This document shows positions 1 to 12,003 of a DNA stretch of 64,000 bases, in pieces. Location: the NCBI GenBank assembly GCA_009763385.1, contig CM019826.1, positions 92,798,848-92,862,847 on the forward strand, written 5' to 3'. This DNA comes from Coix lacryma-jobi var. lacryma-jobi (taxonomy: Eukaryota; Streptophyta; Magnoliopsida; Poales; Poaceae). How positions within the stretch are numbered: position 1 is the first letter of the stretch; each line of letters opens with the position of its first letter. The notes beneath the pieces are model-generated. The model ran no database searches and was not told the origin of the DNA. It saw only the letters and a list, made by a program, of their open reading frames with translations. The position numbers and the translations under genes are program-made.

Positions 1-1700
1 TTGAATTTTAGAAGCACTAAAACTAAATCTGGAAAACGTAAATTAAAGAAAACCCATCCTAAAAAGCTACGGACACCCAGGCTAACACACCCGGAGACAC
101 AACCAAAACTGCTACGCGCACAAAGACTTTATGATCGCTAGTGCACACGGGCTCTTCTCCTTCTCTCCTTCTCTCACACTACCAGTGGGTCCCGGGCGTC
201 AGGCGTCCCCACGCCTTCGGTCAAACGGACCCACACGTCAGCGACGGTTCTCCCCTGCCGACGTTTACTGGCCCTAGTTCGCCGGCGGCGAGGTTTCCGG
301 CGCAACCGACTACACCTCTAAACTCGTCTTCGCAAGGCGGACACGGTCGGTTAGGTTTCCACGCCAGAGGATCACCGGAGCAAGCTCGACGGCGTCCATG
401 GCAAAGCGGCGGCGCTGCGCCACACGGTGAGGCTCTTCCCGGCTACCCCGAAGCTCGGCAAGGCGAGCACTAGCTCCCGCAAACCCTAAGAGACCTAATG
501 GCGAGGCGCATGAGCCATGCCGACCCCGACACGAGTCGGTGCCACGCACGGCGGCGGACAGAAATGAACATGGCGGAGACGAGGTCGGGTTCTAGCTCAA
601 CCACGGCGCTAGGAGCATCTCCATCTAGACCAAAGAAACAACGGAGGTAGAGAAGGCTAGAACGAAGGTTGGTTTGGGGTGGTTTGGCCGAAGATGGCTG
701 GACCATGCAATGGTCAAGGCGGCGAACATGGCGAGTGGTCGAGGATGGCATTCGGCGTTCCGCCGGCTAGGGCGAGAGAGAGGAGAAACCAACTAGTGCA
801 ATCGAGAGAGGAGGTCAAGACGGGAAGGTTGGCGGAAGGAATCGAACGGCGGTGCGGTGGGTGGCGAGCAAATCGCCGGTGGAGTGAAAGCTCGGTGGCT
901 AGGCAGTGGTGCGATGGAGAAGAAGATGGCAGACGCGCGAGCGAGTGAAGGAGTGAGGGGTTCTGCTTGCAAGCGTGAGGGGAAGTGAAGGCGAAGGCGG
1001 CCGCGGACACTGGGTCATTGAACCTGGCCGGAAGCCGGTCATCCCGACCGGCGTGACGGCGAGCCGGCGAGCGGTGGCCACGCGGCGCCTGGGCAGATGG
1101 GGAACAGAGGGTTTGGTCGGGGGAGTGGGAGCGGCGGTCGCTGAGCGGGCGATTCCTGTGCTCGCTATTCGTACGGTCTAATAGCAGACAGCAAGCGGCG
1201 GCTCCGGCGTACGGCGACGGCGTGGCGCGCGCGGGAGGTCAGGGAAGGAGGCTGACAGGTGGGTCCCGCAGGGTTTAAACAAAAGAAGTTTTTTCATTTT
1301 CTTCCGTGGCTTTTATCTCCCAAACTAAGCCAAACTAGAAAAAGTCCTAAAAGCAAAGTTGCTTAGAATTTTACAAGAAACAATTTATCTTTGAGGCTCA
1401 AGTCCAAATTATGCCTGGAAAATTGAATTTCACTCCTAGCCTTATTTTTCTAATGCCATAATTAAATATTAAATGACCTCTTCTGAAAAAGTACTTTAAA
1501 GCAAAGTTATTTCTCTGGTCAAGATCTACAACTTTGGTTTAAGGCTTGGTCAGAAACACAAGCATCTATTAGCTACACTAGAGACTAGGCAAGGACTTAA
1601 ACAAACATACCATACAAAAATGCACATGAAATGATATGATGCTATGCTCATGCTATGTCAAGTTATGCATTTAGGGTTGCTTAACACCTAGGGTGTTACA
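1..1700 (-). mobile_element. Truncated long gypsy-type LTR (left end outside window)
   Basis: The segment ends at 1700 with TTAACACCTAGGGTGTTACA, nearly the same terminus as the solo LTR ending at 62,660. Both also share an AT-rich tail preceded by a GC-rich block (here about 141-1270). Read on the minus strand it would begin TGTAACACC, the usual start of long Ty3/Gypsy LTRs; I place it near the Tekay/Del lineage only as a guess. No coding domain is visible. The open frames in the GC-rich block run in several frames at once and are composition artefacts. Whether this is a solo LTR or part of a full element cannot be seen. The 5 bases after it are TACAT, but the partner duplication is outside the window. 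Confidence 0.6.
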
Positions 1701-1802
1701 TACATGATCGTTACTTATTAAACTCTTTACATATTACTTCCCTGAGAATATAAATACGATACCCCGGAATACTCCTGGGTGAAAGCTACAACGGTATCCG
1801 GG
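1701..1802. other. Unclassified repeat remnant, left part
   Basis: About 100 bp lie between the truncated LTR and solo LTR E. The phrase around 1765-1800 (CCCCGGAATACTCCTGGGTG, then GAAAGC and CGGTATCCG) resumes after E at 14,384 with CCGTGCGGCTTGCAG. The two pieces therefore form one older sequence split by E. The phrase looks like old grass transposon DNA, but I cannot name the family. No gene is visible. Confidence 0.5.
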
Positions 1803-3071
1803 TGTGTAAAAACCCTGATTTAAATTTTTCCCCCAATTAATTAAAGAATTTAGAAATTAAATAGGTTGGCTATTTATTTAGAGGAGGAAAGTAAAATTTA
1901 TTTATCTTTTTCATGTTGCTTTCATGCCATTGCATATTTGTATTGAGTGGAAAATAAATTTTATTAAACCGTTTAGGGCGAATCGATTTTCTCCTATTTA
2001 GAAAACAAATAAAAGTTTTGTAAAAGTTTTATAAACTTTCAAAACTCAAAGTGTTACTTGAAAACCTAGAGAAAATATTTTGAAAATATTTTGCAACCTG
2101 TTTTGATTTCAAACTGGATTTGATTTGGATTTGGAAACGATCTTGAAAAGGTTTTGGAAATAAAAGAAAAGAAAAAGAAAAGATTAGGGAACCTGGACCT
2201 CATTCCCACCCATCCAGCCCAAGCCCACTCCTCTCCCTCACTTCCCCTTCCAGCCTGAAAGGTCCTAGTTTGGTTTTGGTAATTGAGTGACAACTTTAGG
2301 TGGACTAATGGTGTTTGAAGTGAATTACACAGGTGATTAGTCCATAGGTGATCATGTGTGAGCAACATATGCCATAGAGGTGAAATGGCTTGGAAGATGT
2401 TGCAAGGCTCACATATGTGAAGAAGGAGCTTAATGCATATGTGACATGACATATGGTCATATGGCTAAGATGGAGAAGATCAAGGCAAGACTTGGCTTGA
2501 TGGACCGGTTGCGAAGGTGAAGGGCAAGTTGAGGCTTTGAAGCCGTTGGTACCGAGTGTCGGGAGGCTTAAGCAAGACTTGGCGCCGAAGGACCGAAGCG
2601 ATGGTGAAGAGCAAGTGATGTCAAGATCGATGGACCATGGAGGCCATGTGATGATATGAAGTGGATCATATCATTTGAAGATAGGTTGGTGCATGTGTTG
2701 CATCAACACCGAAGGAGATGGAATGGAATGCGCAAGGCAAAGGTATATTTGTAGGGCATTTCATTTCACCGGTCATAGGTGTGTAGAGAAGATTATGACC
2801 GGGTTTAGGATAGATGGCCGTACTATTAAGAGGAGCAAACTTGTTTGCATATCGGTCATCTAGTGCCACTTGAGCGATCTAACTTTGCGATGTTACTATG
2901 ATCGAGTGGCGTGGTGAGTGCAAGTGAAAATCCTTTGAAAAATGATTGTGAAAATGCTAACACACTTGCACAAGATGATGAACACTTGTTGGTGTTAGCA
3001 CATTGCAAAGGAGAAGTTGTTGGAGTTGGTTTGGATCAACTCGGAGATGAAAATAGAGTTTTCTGTGTGTG

Positions 3072-3522
3072 TCGGTGGTACCGACCCTGGGTTGTCGGTG
3101 GTACCGCCCAAGGATGCAGCGTGCAGACCTCTCTGTTCCGAAGCGTTTTTGGCCTGGCGGTGGTACCGCTATTACCTCGGTACTACCGCGGCGGTGGGTA
3201 CCGACCAGGGGTCGGTGGTACCGTGGCCCTGAAGGGGTTTTGCGGAGCTCTCTGGAAGTGGCCAGTTTGGCCTACCGGTAGTACCGCCTTACCTCGGTAC
3301 TACGCCCGCGTGGTACCGACGCAAGGTCGGTAGTGGCTGTTTTTTCGCAGAGCTCTCTGGTCGCGGCGATTTTGGCCTGGCGGTAGTACCGCCATGACCT
3401 CGGTACTACCGACCTCGGAGGAACCGACCAGGGGTCGGTGGTTTGCCTAAATCTGCGCGATGTGAGGTAACGGCTAGTTGACTAAGCCGGTAGTACCGCC
3501 CAGGAGGGGTCGGTACTACCGA
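3072..3522. repeat. CpG-rich palindrome array CGGTRGTACCG in 5' LTR of A
   Basis: A dozen or so copies of the near-palindromic cores CGGTGGTACCG, CGGTAGTACCG and CGGTACTACCG occur within 450 bp, directly upstream of the TATA box at 3566. Clustered CpG-rich palindromes in LTRs are an established Sirevirus hallmark. Their function is not settled; methylation targets or protein-binding sites are possible. Confidence 0.85.
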
Positions 3523-3565
3523 CCGAGGCGCAGGAAAGGGGAAACGGCTAGTTGGCCGCTCCCCT

Positions 3566-3575
3566 CTATAAATAG
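3566..3575 (+). promoter_or_regulatory. TATA box of element A 5' LTR
   Basis: CTATAAATAG sits just downstream of the palindrome array and is followed by GC-rich leader sequence. This is the expected position for the element's RNA polymerase II promoter. The same box occurs at 10,924-10,933 in the 3' LTR. Confidence 0.75.
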
Positions 3576-4653
3576 GAGTTGAGGCCGGCTTAGGGCCGGC
3601 GGCTGAGCACTCCAAAGCCTTGGTGGCTTGAGTGGATGTGCCTGGGAGCCCTCTAACTCGCTTGTGCTTGCTAGTGCGCGAATCTATTGCGAGTGAGCGA
3701 TTCTAGTGCGTTGCTTTGAGAGATAGCATCGAGTGGCACTAGGTGTTCGAGTTGCAAGCCGGTGGTGGTGCTTATTACTCTTGGAGGTTGCCACCTCCTA
3801 GACGGCTTGGTGATCGAGTCTCCGTCGTGAAGCCCGCGTGAAGATTGTGCGTGGCTCCGGAGAAGGAGAAGGATTGTGAGGGGCATTGTGCTCGCCCCGC
3901 GGGGATCGCGAAGAGCAACTCTAGTGGATTGCGCGTGTCATTGAGTTACCCTCACTTGTGGGTGAGTTCTTGCGGCGCTCGAGTGTCGAGCTAGGTGTGG
4001 TGCCTATTAGCCGCCGAACTACCAAAGTGTGTGGTCGACACAACGGGGACTAGCTTGGTGGCAACCAAGTGAACCTCGGGAGAAAAATCACCGTGTCAAC
4101 TTCGTGTTCATCTTCTCGGTGGTTTGCAAACTCTTTTCACTAGCTTGTATTTACTTGTTCATATACATGTGCTAGTTGCTCTTTGATTAGTTGGCTTGTG
4201 TAGCTTGCTAGTTACTTCCTTGCTTGGTAGCATAGAAGTTGATCCCATGAGTGACTAGTTGACTTGTAGTCTTGCTAGTCACATTGCTTAGTTTGTGTAG
4301 CTAAGTTGAGCTCTCTAATTGGCTTGTGTAAACTTGTTATTGAGCATTGCTAGTGAGCTTAGGCTTTGTGCTTTTGCTTAGTGGCATGTGTAGGAGCTCC
4401 CCGGTTGATTGAGTACTAGTTGCATAGGTTTGTGTGACCTTGCTTCTAGAATTGGTTAGGTGAGCTCTAGCTAGCCGGACACCTTATTTGCATTGTTTAG
4501 GATCTTTTGTAAGGTGTCATAGAGTATAGGTAGAGGGGTGTAGTCTTGGCTAGACCGATAGTTTTAATTCCGCATTTGTTTCGGTTAGCCGACGCGATTA
4601 ATTTTAGAAAGGACTATTCACCCCCCCTCTAGTCCGCCATCTCGACCCTTCAA

Positions 4654-4666
4654 TTGGTATCGGAGC
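4654..4666 (+). promoter_or_regulatory. Primer-binding site of element A (initiator Met tRNA)
   Basis: TTGGTATCGGAGC follows the 5' LTR by one base. It matches the complement of the plant initiator-methionine tRNA 3' end (TGGTATCAGAGC) with one difference. This site primes minus-strand synthesis and fixes the element as plus-strand. Confidence 0.88.
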
Positions 4667-4703
4667 GAGGTCTCTCATTTGTGGTCTTCACCGACCCGAG
4701 AGG

Positions 4704-6497
4704 ATGGCGTCTAGTGGGCTAGATGATGTGTGTGATACACATATTTTTGATGCACACACTTTGCACAATGGAAACATAATATGCTTGATCATTTTCGTGC
4801 AAAGGGGCCAAAGTTTTGGTGGATTATCACTAGTGGTCTCTCTCATATCTTGGACCATAAAAATCTCACCAAAGCTCAAAAGGATCTCTTTGAGCTTGAT
4901 GCAAATGCTTATTGTTATCTAATGGATGCATTGAGTTTTGAGTTGTTTTACAAGATCAACTCCAAAGGGAAGCCATGAGATGTGGGATTCCATCAAGACC
5001 ACCTTCGGTGATCCCTCCACGTTTGATGATGGCAAGTTCATAAAGGAGGATGAACCGGTGGTACATGAGGATGTTGAGCATGACCGCAACATAGTTGTTG
5101 TGGAAGATTGCTCCACCTCATGTTCAAGTGATGCAATCAATAAAGATACTTCAAGCACACTTGACAAGATGGAAGATGATGCCTCAAGTGATGCAAGTGA
5201 TGATACAACCTCAAGCACACTTGATGGTAATGATGGCCCATTGACAACAATGGAAGATGATGCCTCAATGATCAAGTGATGTACACCGTCAAGACACTTA
5301 TGTACATGATGGTTACATGCTCCAATGATGATGCTACCACAAGCTCCCACATCATCATATGCTTCATGTCACAAGGTGACACTAAGGTATCAAATTGCAA
5401 TGTGATTGATCATGATTCCTATGATGAGCTGTTAGTAGACTTGCTAGCATGACCATTGCCTTAGAAAATGAGTTAGCTAAAATGAAAAATTAGAAAAAGA
5501 AAACTCATTTCTAAAGAACACATGTGAACAAACAAAGCATCTACTTTATGTTAGTAGTTGTTCACATGAGGAGCTTAAATTGACTCATGAGGAACTATGT
5601 GTTGCTCATGATAACTTGGTGCAAGACCATGCTTTTCTCACTAGTAAACTTTCTAATGAACAAATTAAAACTAGTGAGAGCTCATCACATGGGTCATTTG
5701 ATCAATCACATATTTGTGCTAACCCTTGTGATGTAGGCAAGAAGAATGTATCCACCTCTTGCAATGATTTAATATCTATGCCATGTTCTTCACAATTAGA
5801 TGCTTGTTCTACTTCTTTGTCTTGTGAGACTAACCTTTTGAAGGAGAACAATGAGCTCAAACTTGAAGTGAAGAACTTGAGCAACAAGTTAGAGAGGTGT
5901 AAATCAAAGGTCACCCATGAGCACATGATGAAGAATCAAAGAAGCTATGGTGACAAGAGTGGCATTGGCTTCAACAAAAGCAATGCCAAGGGCAAGAAAA
6001 ATGAGGAAGCAAGAAGAAAAAGCTATCTCATTTCATGTGCTATCAATGCCATGAGATGGGACATCTTGCAAAAGCTTGCCCCAACAAGAAGAAGCCCCAA
6101 GTTCAAATCAAGAACAACCATCATGATGGTGACTTGATGAAGAAGAAGAAAACAAGAAGGGGCGGAAGAGCAAGGCATCCAACTCACATTCAAGATGCCA
6201 AAATGATGATGAGCAAGAATGAAGAAAAGAAAGAAAGATTTGGCTCACATCAAGTGCTACAAGTGTGGTGATATGGGACACTTTGCCTCGAAGTGTCCTA
6301 CCAAGCTTGAGAGAAGGCTCAAGCAAATGAAGAGGCAAGGCAATGAGAAGCAACAAATGAGCAAGGAAGAGAAGGCTCAATCAAAGAGAAGTTGCTACTC
6401 ATGCCGGGAAAGGGGACACATGGCTCATTCATGTCCCCTAGGTATGACCCCTAAGCCTATTTCAATTACTAATGATTCTATGCTTAGGAGGATGTAA
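4704..6497 (+). pseudogene. Broken Copia gag of element A with three CCHC knuckles
   Basis: Gag forms the particle and binds RNA. The first ATG after the primer site is at 4704. The reading frame shifts near 4775, and the N-terminal gag part (about 4780-4977) is recognisable by KGPKFWWIITSGLSH and the aromatic and leucine pattern of plant Copia gags. A later part (about 5580-6030) is rich in charged residues and likely coiled coil. Three zinc knuckles of the form C-x2-C-x4-H-x4-C follow: CYQCHEMGHLAKAC near 6038, CYKCGDMGHFASKC near 6258 and CYSCRERGHMAHSC near 6393. They lie in different frames, so at least two frameshifts separate them. Three knuckles is more than the one or two usual in Copia gags. 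No protease follows. Family assignment is from the motifs; non-functionality is from the frame breaks. Confidence 0.8.
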
Positions 6498-8907
6498 ATG
6501 GTACCACATTGGTCGCTATTGCAAAACATCCCGCTACTCATACTAAGGCTATGCCAAAGTATGTTGCACCTAACTTGAGAGGACCCAAACTAGTTTGGGT
6601 ACCATCAAAAAGTGGATGATTGCGTGTAGGTACCATGGCATTGGAGGCTTGACTCAATTGATTTCATATTATTCATCATGTGATTGATTCAAGTAATGAA
6701 GCCTAGTGCTATCCAAACCCAATGCCAAGACAAAAGAAGTGAAGTCCAAGTGCAAAACATACAAGTGCAAAAGATCAAGTGTGATGTTTGATTGGAATTA
6801 TTTGAAGGCTTGCAATCTAATTGAGTAGAAGCTTGCTATTTGGATGATCATGAGCTACTAAGGTATATCTCTAGTTGATCATGTTATTTTAGATGCATAT
6901 GAGATGATCGAATCGGATATATATGCATATGTTGCTTGCTATAAGATGATTGAATGGATAAATTGCTTAGTGATCAAAATTGAGTTAGTTTGAATGGATA
7001 TGTTCATGAGACTTCTTTTAGTAAGTGATTTGAATGGATGTATGTCTTGTGAGATTGTTCAAACAAGTTAGCTTCAAGTTTGATTCAAATTGGTAGAGTA
7101 TAGCTCAATTGCTCAAAGTTGTTCAATATTGCAAAATCTGAGTGAGCTGAGAGATAGCCATGTTTGGATGATCAAATCTTTTTGGATTGGCTTGAGATTT
7201 GGTACACATGCTCTACACTTATGATATTAGCTGCTGTGCAAAATTCATGATTATTGGATAAGATGTACTTTGGTTTTGGAGTAGATCTTGTCAACTATTG
7301 TGCAGCAGTTTTCAGCATGTAGTACTATGGAAAGAATTGAAATCTGGTAGCAATCTAGAAAGTCAATGAAGCTCAAATTTTTATGGCTGCTAGAATACAT
7401 AGTGAGGACACATCTCCACCAAATTTCATGGTCATTGGACTTATATTTTGGGAGATATGCATGTTTCTTTGAGAAGGACAGAATCTGCCAGAAAAGTGAC
7501 AAATATTGGATTGATTTAGAGTCACTTTGATTGAAAGGCCCTCAAGTTGGAATCATCTTTATAAAGTGGTTGAGGGACCTATGTTTGGTTTTGAGATGAG
7601 CTAGAAGTATGGCAAATATGAGTACAAGTTCATTGATTGGGAAGTGTATTTGGCACACATTTGGTACTCAAATTGAAGATCAAGACCAACATCAAGATAA
7701 AGATAAAGATCAAGTTCTAGTATCAAATTGAAGATCATTTGGAAGAAAGAAAAGGACTCAAAGATGGATTCAAAGTCACATTTCAAGAAGAGTTCAAATG
7801 GATCAATCAAACAAAGTCAATTCAAGTGAGTATCAAGGATGATTCTTTGGAGAGAGGTCACTTCTCCCTTTTTGTAGGGGCTTGCCGCCTTTGGTAGGTT
7901 AACCAAGTATGGTACTTGGAAGGCTAATATGGAAGTGGTGATTCAAAGGATATTTGAGATGCTTAGTTGAAGCAATGAAAGGATTGACCAAGCAAAGCAA
8001 GCAACATGCAAGATAGTAAAGCAAATCATGACAATTCAAGTGGTATTCATATGCAAGCTATGTTCAAATGAAGAAGCAAGCCAACCACAACAAGATAGCG
8101 CACTTAATCATATGAGTGAAGATTTGTTCTATCAATTGGTAATATTGGTCTTCACCATGGACTTCACATTGCTATTTGGAGCTTAATTGGAATCAAATGA
8201 CTATCCTCTACTCCAAGATAGCAAAGGTATCATTGTAATGTGCATGATCATATTCATCCCTTACTAGTATGCGGTTAGTGCATATAGTACATGCTCAATA
8301 GGATCATGCATAACAATTGAAAAGTTTAAATTCATAGCCTACCACTATTGCTTGATTGACTATATGATCTAGTGGATAGTATGTGAATTTGTTCATGAGC
8401 TAGTGAACCCAAGTACTTGATCTAGAAGATGAACATTCAAGTGTCTAATTCAACATGAGTAAGATAACCATTGAAAGATGTGTGAGGAAGCTTACTCTAG
8501 AGCAAACCGAGTTAGATATCTTATGCAATATTGCCTAGTTCAAGTCACAAATGAGAAGCTCATGAAGATGACAAGAGTTCAAGAAAAAGACAATAATGCC
8601 AATGGATATCAAGTTTCAATTTTCATTCAATTGGTATCCTACAAGACTTCAAGTGATCCTCAACTTTAAGTGATCAATTCAAGCAAAACATCCCTCACCA
8701 TCAAGAGCTCAAGCTTATCAAGTGGATGACCCATGCTATGACATAGGGAAGGTGCCCCACCTATTGGTATCAAGGTCAAAGATCCTACACATGGTATCAT
8801 TCCAACACATATGGTGGTGTCCATCAAAAATGAAGACTCAAGTATCATCCATCTACCCTAGTCCAACCCTTTGTATCAAGAGAAGCATGCCTTTTATGGT
8901 CATTGAT
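6498..8907 (+). other. Non-coding interior of element A
   Basis: After gag, a short stretch near 6550-6620 still reads like the gag-pol linker (frame with PNLRGPKLVWVPSKSG), then stops. The rest, where pol should be, is AT-rich and dominated by simple words such as AAGATCAAGT and TTGATTGG in every frame. I see no catalytic motif of protease, integrase, reverse transcriptase or RNase H on either strand. The segment looks like replacement or filler sequence of a non-autonomous element. Confidence 0.7.
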
Positions 8908-9604
8908 GACAAAGGGGGAAGAAGTTATGGAAAAGATATGTCAATTATGATATGTCAAGGACAAAGAGGAGAAAAGAAGATGGACATGGATCAAGAGGGA
9001 GCACAAGATTGAAGGATCAAAATTCTTGGACAATGAGAACACACAAGTAGGGGGAGCAAGCTCATGAACTTGGTTGTTGCATTTGATATGTGCATAATCA
9101 TGCGCTTGCTTGCATTGCATAAGTTTTAAAATTTATATGCATGCTTGTGTGGTATATGCTAGTTATAGGATTTAATTGATGAATTGATAACTAGCATGCA
9201 TAGGTTAATAGCTAGACTTGTGCTTTTAATGCAAAACTAGACCCTTGCTATTAATGTTGATCTCACGGGGTTTTCTAGTTTTTATGATGTCTAGCTACTC
9301 TTCGATGCTAAGGATGAATCAAAATGTGGTATGCACGCTTCAAAGGTAAAATTTCATCATGTATACCTTAGCATCACTTAGTAGTGCTAACACTCCCACA
9401 AATTTCATATTTATGCATGTGTGCAAGCTTGAAACCAAACCATTTGAGCACACATGTAGGGAGTTAACACTACAAAGTCGGGTTGTATGGTGCTTATCCA
9501 AATTCTCTTATATGGTCTTAATGTTGGATAAGTAACATAGAATCCAAAGAGCTTAATTTCCATATCTTTGTAGAGTTGTCATCAATTACCAAAAAGGGGG
9601 AGAT
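8908..9604 (+). promoter_or_regulatory. Polypurine tracts of element A (three copies)
   Basis: The functional tract is AAAAAGGGGGAGA at 9591-9603, one base before the 3' LTR. Two further purine runs lie upstream: ACAAAGGGGGAAGAAG near 8910 and AGTAGGGGGAGC near 9047. Multiple PPT copies ahead of the 3' LTR are a described Sirevirus trait. Nothing else is seen in the AT-rich spacer. Confidence 0.75.
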
Positions 9605-12003
9605 TGAAAGGTCCTAGTTTGGTTTTGGTAATTGAGTGACAACTTTAGGTGGACTAATGGTGTTTGAAGTGAATTACACAGGTGATTAGTCCATAGGTGA
9701 TCATGTGTGAGCAACATATGCCATAGAGGTGAAATGGCTTGGAAGATGTTGCAAGGCTCACATATGTGAAGAAGGAGCTTAATGCATATGTGACATGACA
9801 TATGGTCATATGGCTAAGATGGAGAAGATCAAGGCAAGACTTGGCTTGATGGACCGGTTGCGAAGGTGAAGGGCAAGTTGAGGCTTTGAAGCCGTTGGTA
9901 CCGAGTGTCGGGAGGCTTAAGCAAGACTTGGCGCCGAAGGACCGAAGCGATGGTGAAGAGCAAGTGATGTCAAGATCGATGGACCATGGAGGCCATGTGA
10001 TGATATGAAGTGGATCATATCATTTGAAGATAGGTTGGTGCATGTGTTGCATCAACACCGAAGGAGATGGAATGGAATGCGCAAGGCAAAGGTATATTTG
10101 TAGGGCATTTCATTTCACCGGTCATAGGTGTGTAGAGAAGATTATGACCGGGTTTAGGATAGATGGCCGTACTATTAAGAGGAGCAAACTTGTTTGCATA
10201 TCGGTCATCTAGTGCCACTTGAGCGATCTAACTTTGCGATGTTACTATGATCGAGTGGCGTGGTGAGTGCAAGTGAAAATCCTTTGAAAAATGATTGTGA
10301 AAATGCTAACACACTTGCACAAGATGATGAACACTTGTTGGTGTTAGCACATTTGCAAAGGAGAAGTTGTTGGAGTTGGTTTGGATCAACTCGGAGATGA
10401 AAATAGAGTTTTCTGTGTGTTGTCGGTGGTACCGACCCTGGGTTGTCGGTGGTACCGCCCAAGGATGCAGCGTGCAGACCTCTCTGTTCCGAAGCGTTTT
10501 TGGCCTGGCGGTGGTACCGCTATTACCTCGGTACTACCGGGGGCGGCGGTGGTACCGACCAGGGGTCGGTGGTACCGTGGCCCTGAAGGGTTTTGCGGAG
10601 CTCTCTGGAAGTGGCCAGTTTTGGCCTACCGGTAGTACCGCCATTACCTCGGTACTACCGCCCGCGGTGGTACCGACGCAAGGTCGGTAGTGGCTGTTTT
10701 TTCGCAGAGCTCTCTGGTCGCGGCGATTTTGGCCTGGCGGTAGTACCGCCATGACCTCGGTACTACCGACCTCGGAGGAACCGACCAGGGGTCGGTGGTT
10801 TGCCTAAATCTGCGCGATGTGAGGTAACGGCTAGTTTGACTAAGCCGGTAGTACCGCCCAGGAGGGGTCGGTACTACCGACCGAGGCGCAGGAAAGGGGA
10901 AACGGCTAGTTGGCCGCTCCCCTCTATAAATAGGAGTTGAGGCCGGCTTAGGGCCGGCGGCTGAGCACTCAAAGCCTTGGTGGCTTGAGTGGATGTGCCT
11001 GGGAGCCCTCTAACTCGCTTGTGCTTGCTAGTGCGCGAATCTATTGCGAGTGAGCGATTCTAGTGCGTTGCTTTGAGAGATAGCATCGAGTGGCACTAGG
11101 TGTTCGAGTTGCAAGCCGGTGGTGCTTATTACTCTTGGAGGTTGCCACCTCCTAGACGGCTTGGTGATCGAGTCTCCGTCGTGAAGCCCGCGTGAAGATT
11201 GTGCGTGGCTCCGGAGAAGGATTGTGAGGGGCATTGTGCTCGCCCCGCGGGATCGCGAAGAGCAACTCTAGTGGATTGCGCGTGTCATTGAGTTACCCTC
11301 ACTTGTGGGTGAGTTCTTGCGGCGCTCGAGTGTCGAGCTAGGTGTGGTGCCTATTAGCCGCCGAACTACCAAAGTGTGTGGTCGACACAACGGGACTAGC
11401 TTGGTGGCAACCAAGTGAACCTCGGGAGAAAAATCACCGTGTCAACTTCGTGTTCATCTTCTCGGTGGTTTGCAAACTCTTTTCACTAGCTTGTATTTAC
11501 TTGTTCATATACATGTGCTAGTTGCTCTTATGATTAGTTGGCTTGTGTAGCTTGCTAGTTACCTTCCTTGCTTGTGTAGCATAGAAGTTGATCCCATGAG
11601 TGACTAGTTGACTTGTAGTCTTGCTAGTCACATTGCTTAGTTTGTGTAGCTAAGTTGAGCTCTCTAATTTGGCTTGTGTAACCTTGTTATTGAGCATTGC
11701 TAGTGAGCTTAGGCTTTGTGCTTTTTGCTTAGTGGCATGTGTAGGAGCTCCCCGGTTGATTGAGTACTAGTTGCATAGGTTTGTGTGACCTTGCTTCTAG
11801 AATTGGTTAGGTGAGCTCTAGCTAGCCCGACACCTTATTTGCATTGTTTAGGATCTTTTGTAAGGTGTCATAGAGTATAGGTAGAGGGGTGTAGTCTTGG
11901 CTAGACCGATAGTTTTAATTCCGCATTTGTTTCGGTTAGCCGACGCGATTAATTTTAGAAAGGACTATTCACCCCCCCTCTAGTCCGCCATCTCGACCCT
12001 TCA
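9605..12003 (+). repeat. 3' LTR of element A
   Basis: The LTR is 2399 bp and matches 2256-4652 from TGAAAGGTCC to GACCCTTCA. It is followed by the duplication CAGCC. It holds its own palindrome array at about 10,423-10,883 and a TATA box at 10,924. High similarity to the 5' copy implies a young insertion. Confidence 0.93.
10423..10883. repeat. CpG-rich palindrome array in 3' LTR of A
   Basis: This is the second copy of the CGGTRGTACCG / CGGTACTACCG cluster at the same LTR position as 3072-3522. Some units read more cleanly here; for example CGGTACTACCG at about 10,648 corresponds to a one-base-shorter unit in the first LTR. Confidence 0.85.

Larger units (their letters stand above)
2256..4652 (+). 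repeat. 5' LTR of element A
   Basis: The LTR is 2397 bp with TG...CA ends. It holds a palindrome array (3072-3522), a TATA box at 3566 and, near its end, a run of C residues in ATTCACCCCCCCTCTAGTC shortly before the terminal CGACCCTTCA. The copy at 9605-12,003 is almost identical. The differences I see are mostly 1-6 bp insertions or deletions in short runs. Confidence 0.93.
2256..12003 (+). mobile_element. Complete non-autonomous Sirevirus-like Copia element A
   Basis: This 9.75 kb element is bounded by 2.4 kb LTRs (2256-4652 and 9605-12,003) starting TGAAAGGTCC and ending GACCCTTCA. Perfect 5 bp target duplications CAGCC lie at 2251-2255 and 12,004-12,008. It has a primer-binding site matching initiator-Met tRNA and a polypurine tract before the 3' LTR. 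The interior carries a broken gag with three CCHC knuckles. There is no protease, integrase, reverse transcriptase or RNase H, so movement must have used enzymes from another element. CpG-rich palindromes in the LTR, several PPT-like tracts, and the C-rich LTR terminus place it with Sirevirus-type elements. It is inserted in solo LTR E. Confidence 0.93.

Noticed and set aside
3017..3333. Open frames rich in W, Y, R, P in the LTR of element A (also at 10,367-10,690).
   Set aside because: They arise from translating the CGGTGGTACCG repeats in every frame and are not genes.
4654..4666. TTGGTATCGGAGC as part of a tRNA gene.
   Set aside because: Only the 3' complement is present, directly after an LTR; there is no cloverleaf or internal promoter boxes. 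It is a primer-binding site.
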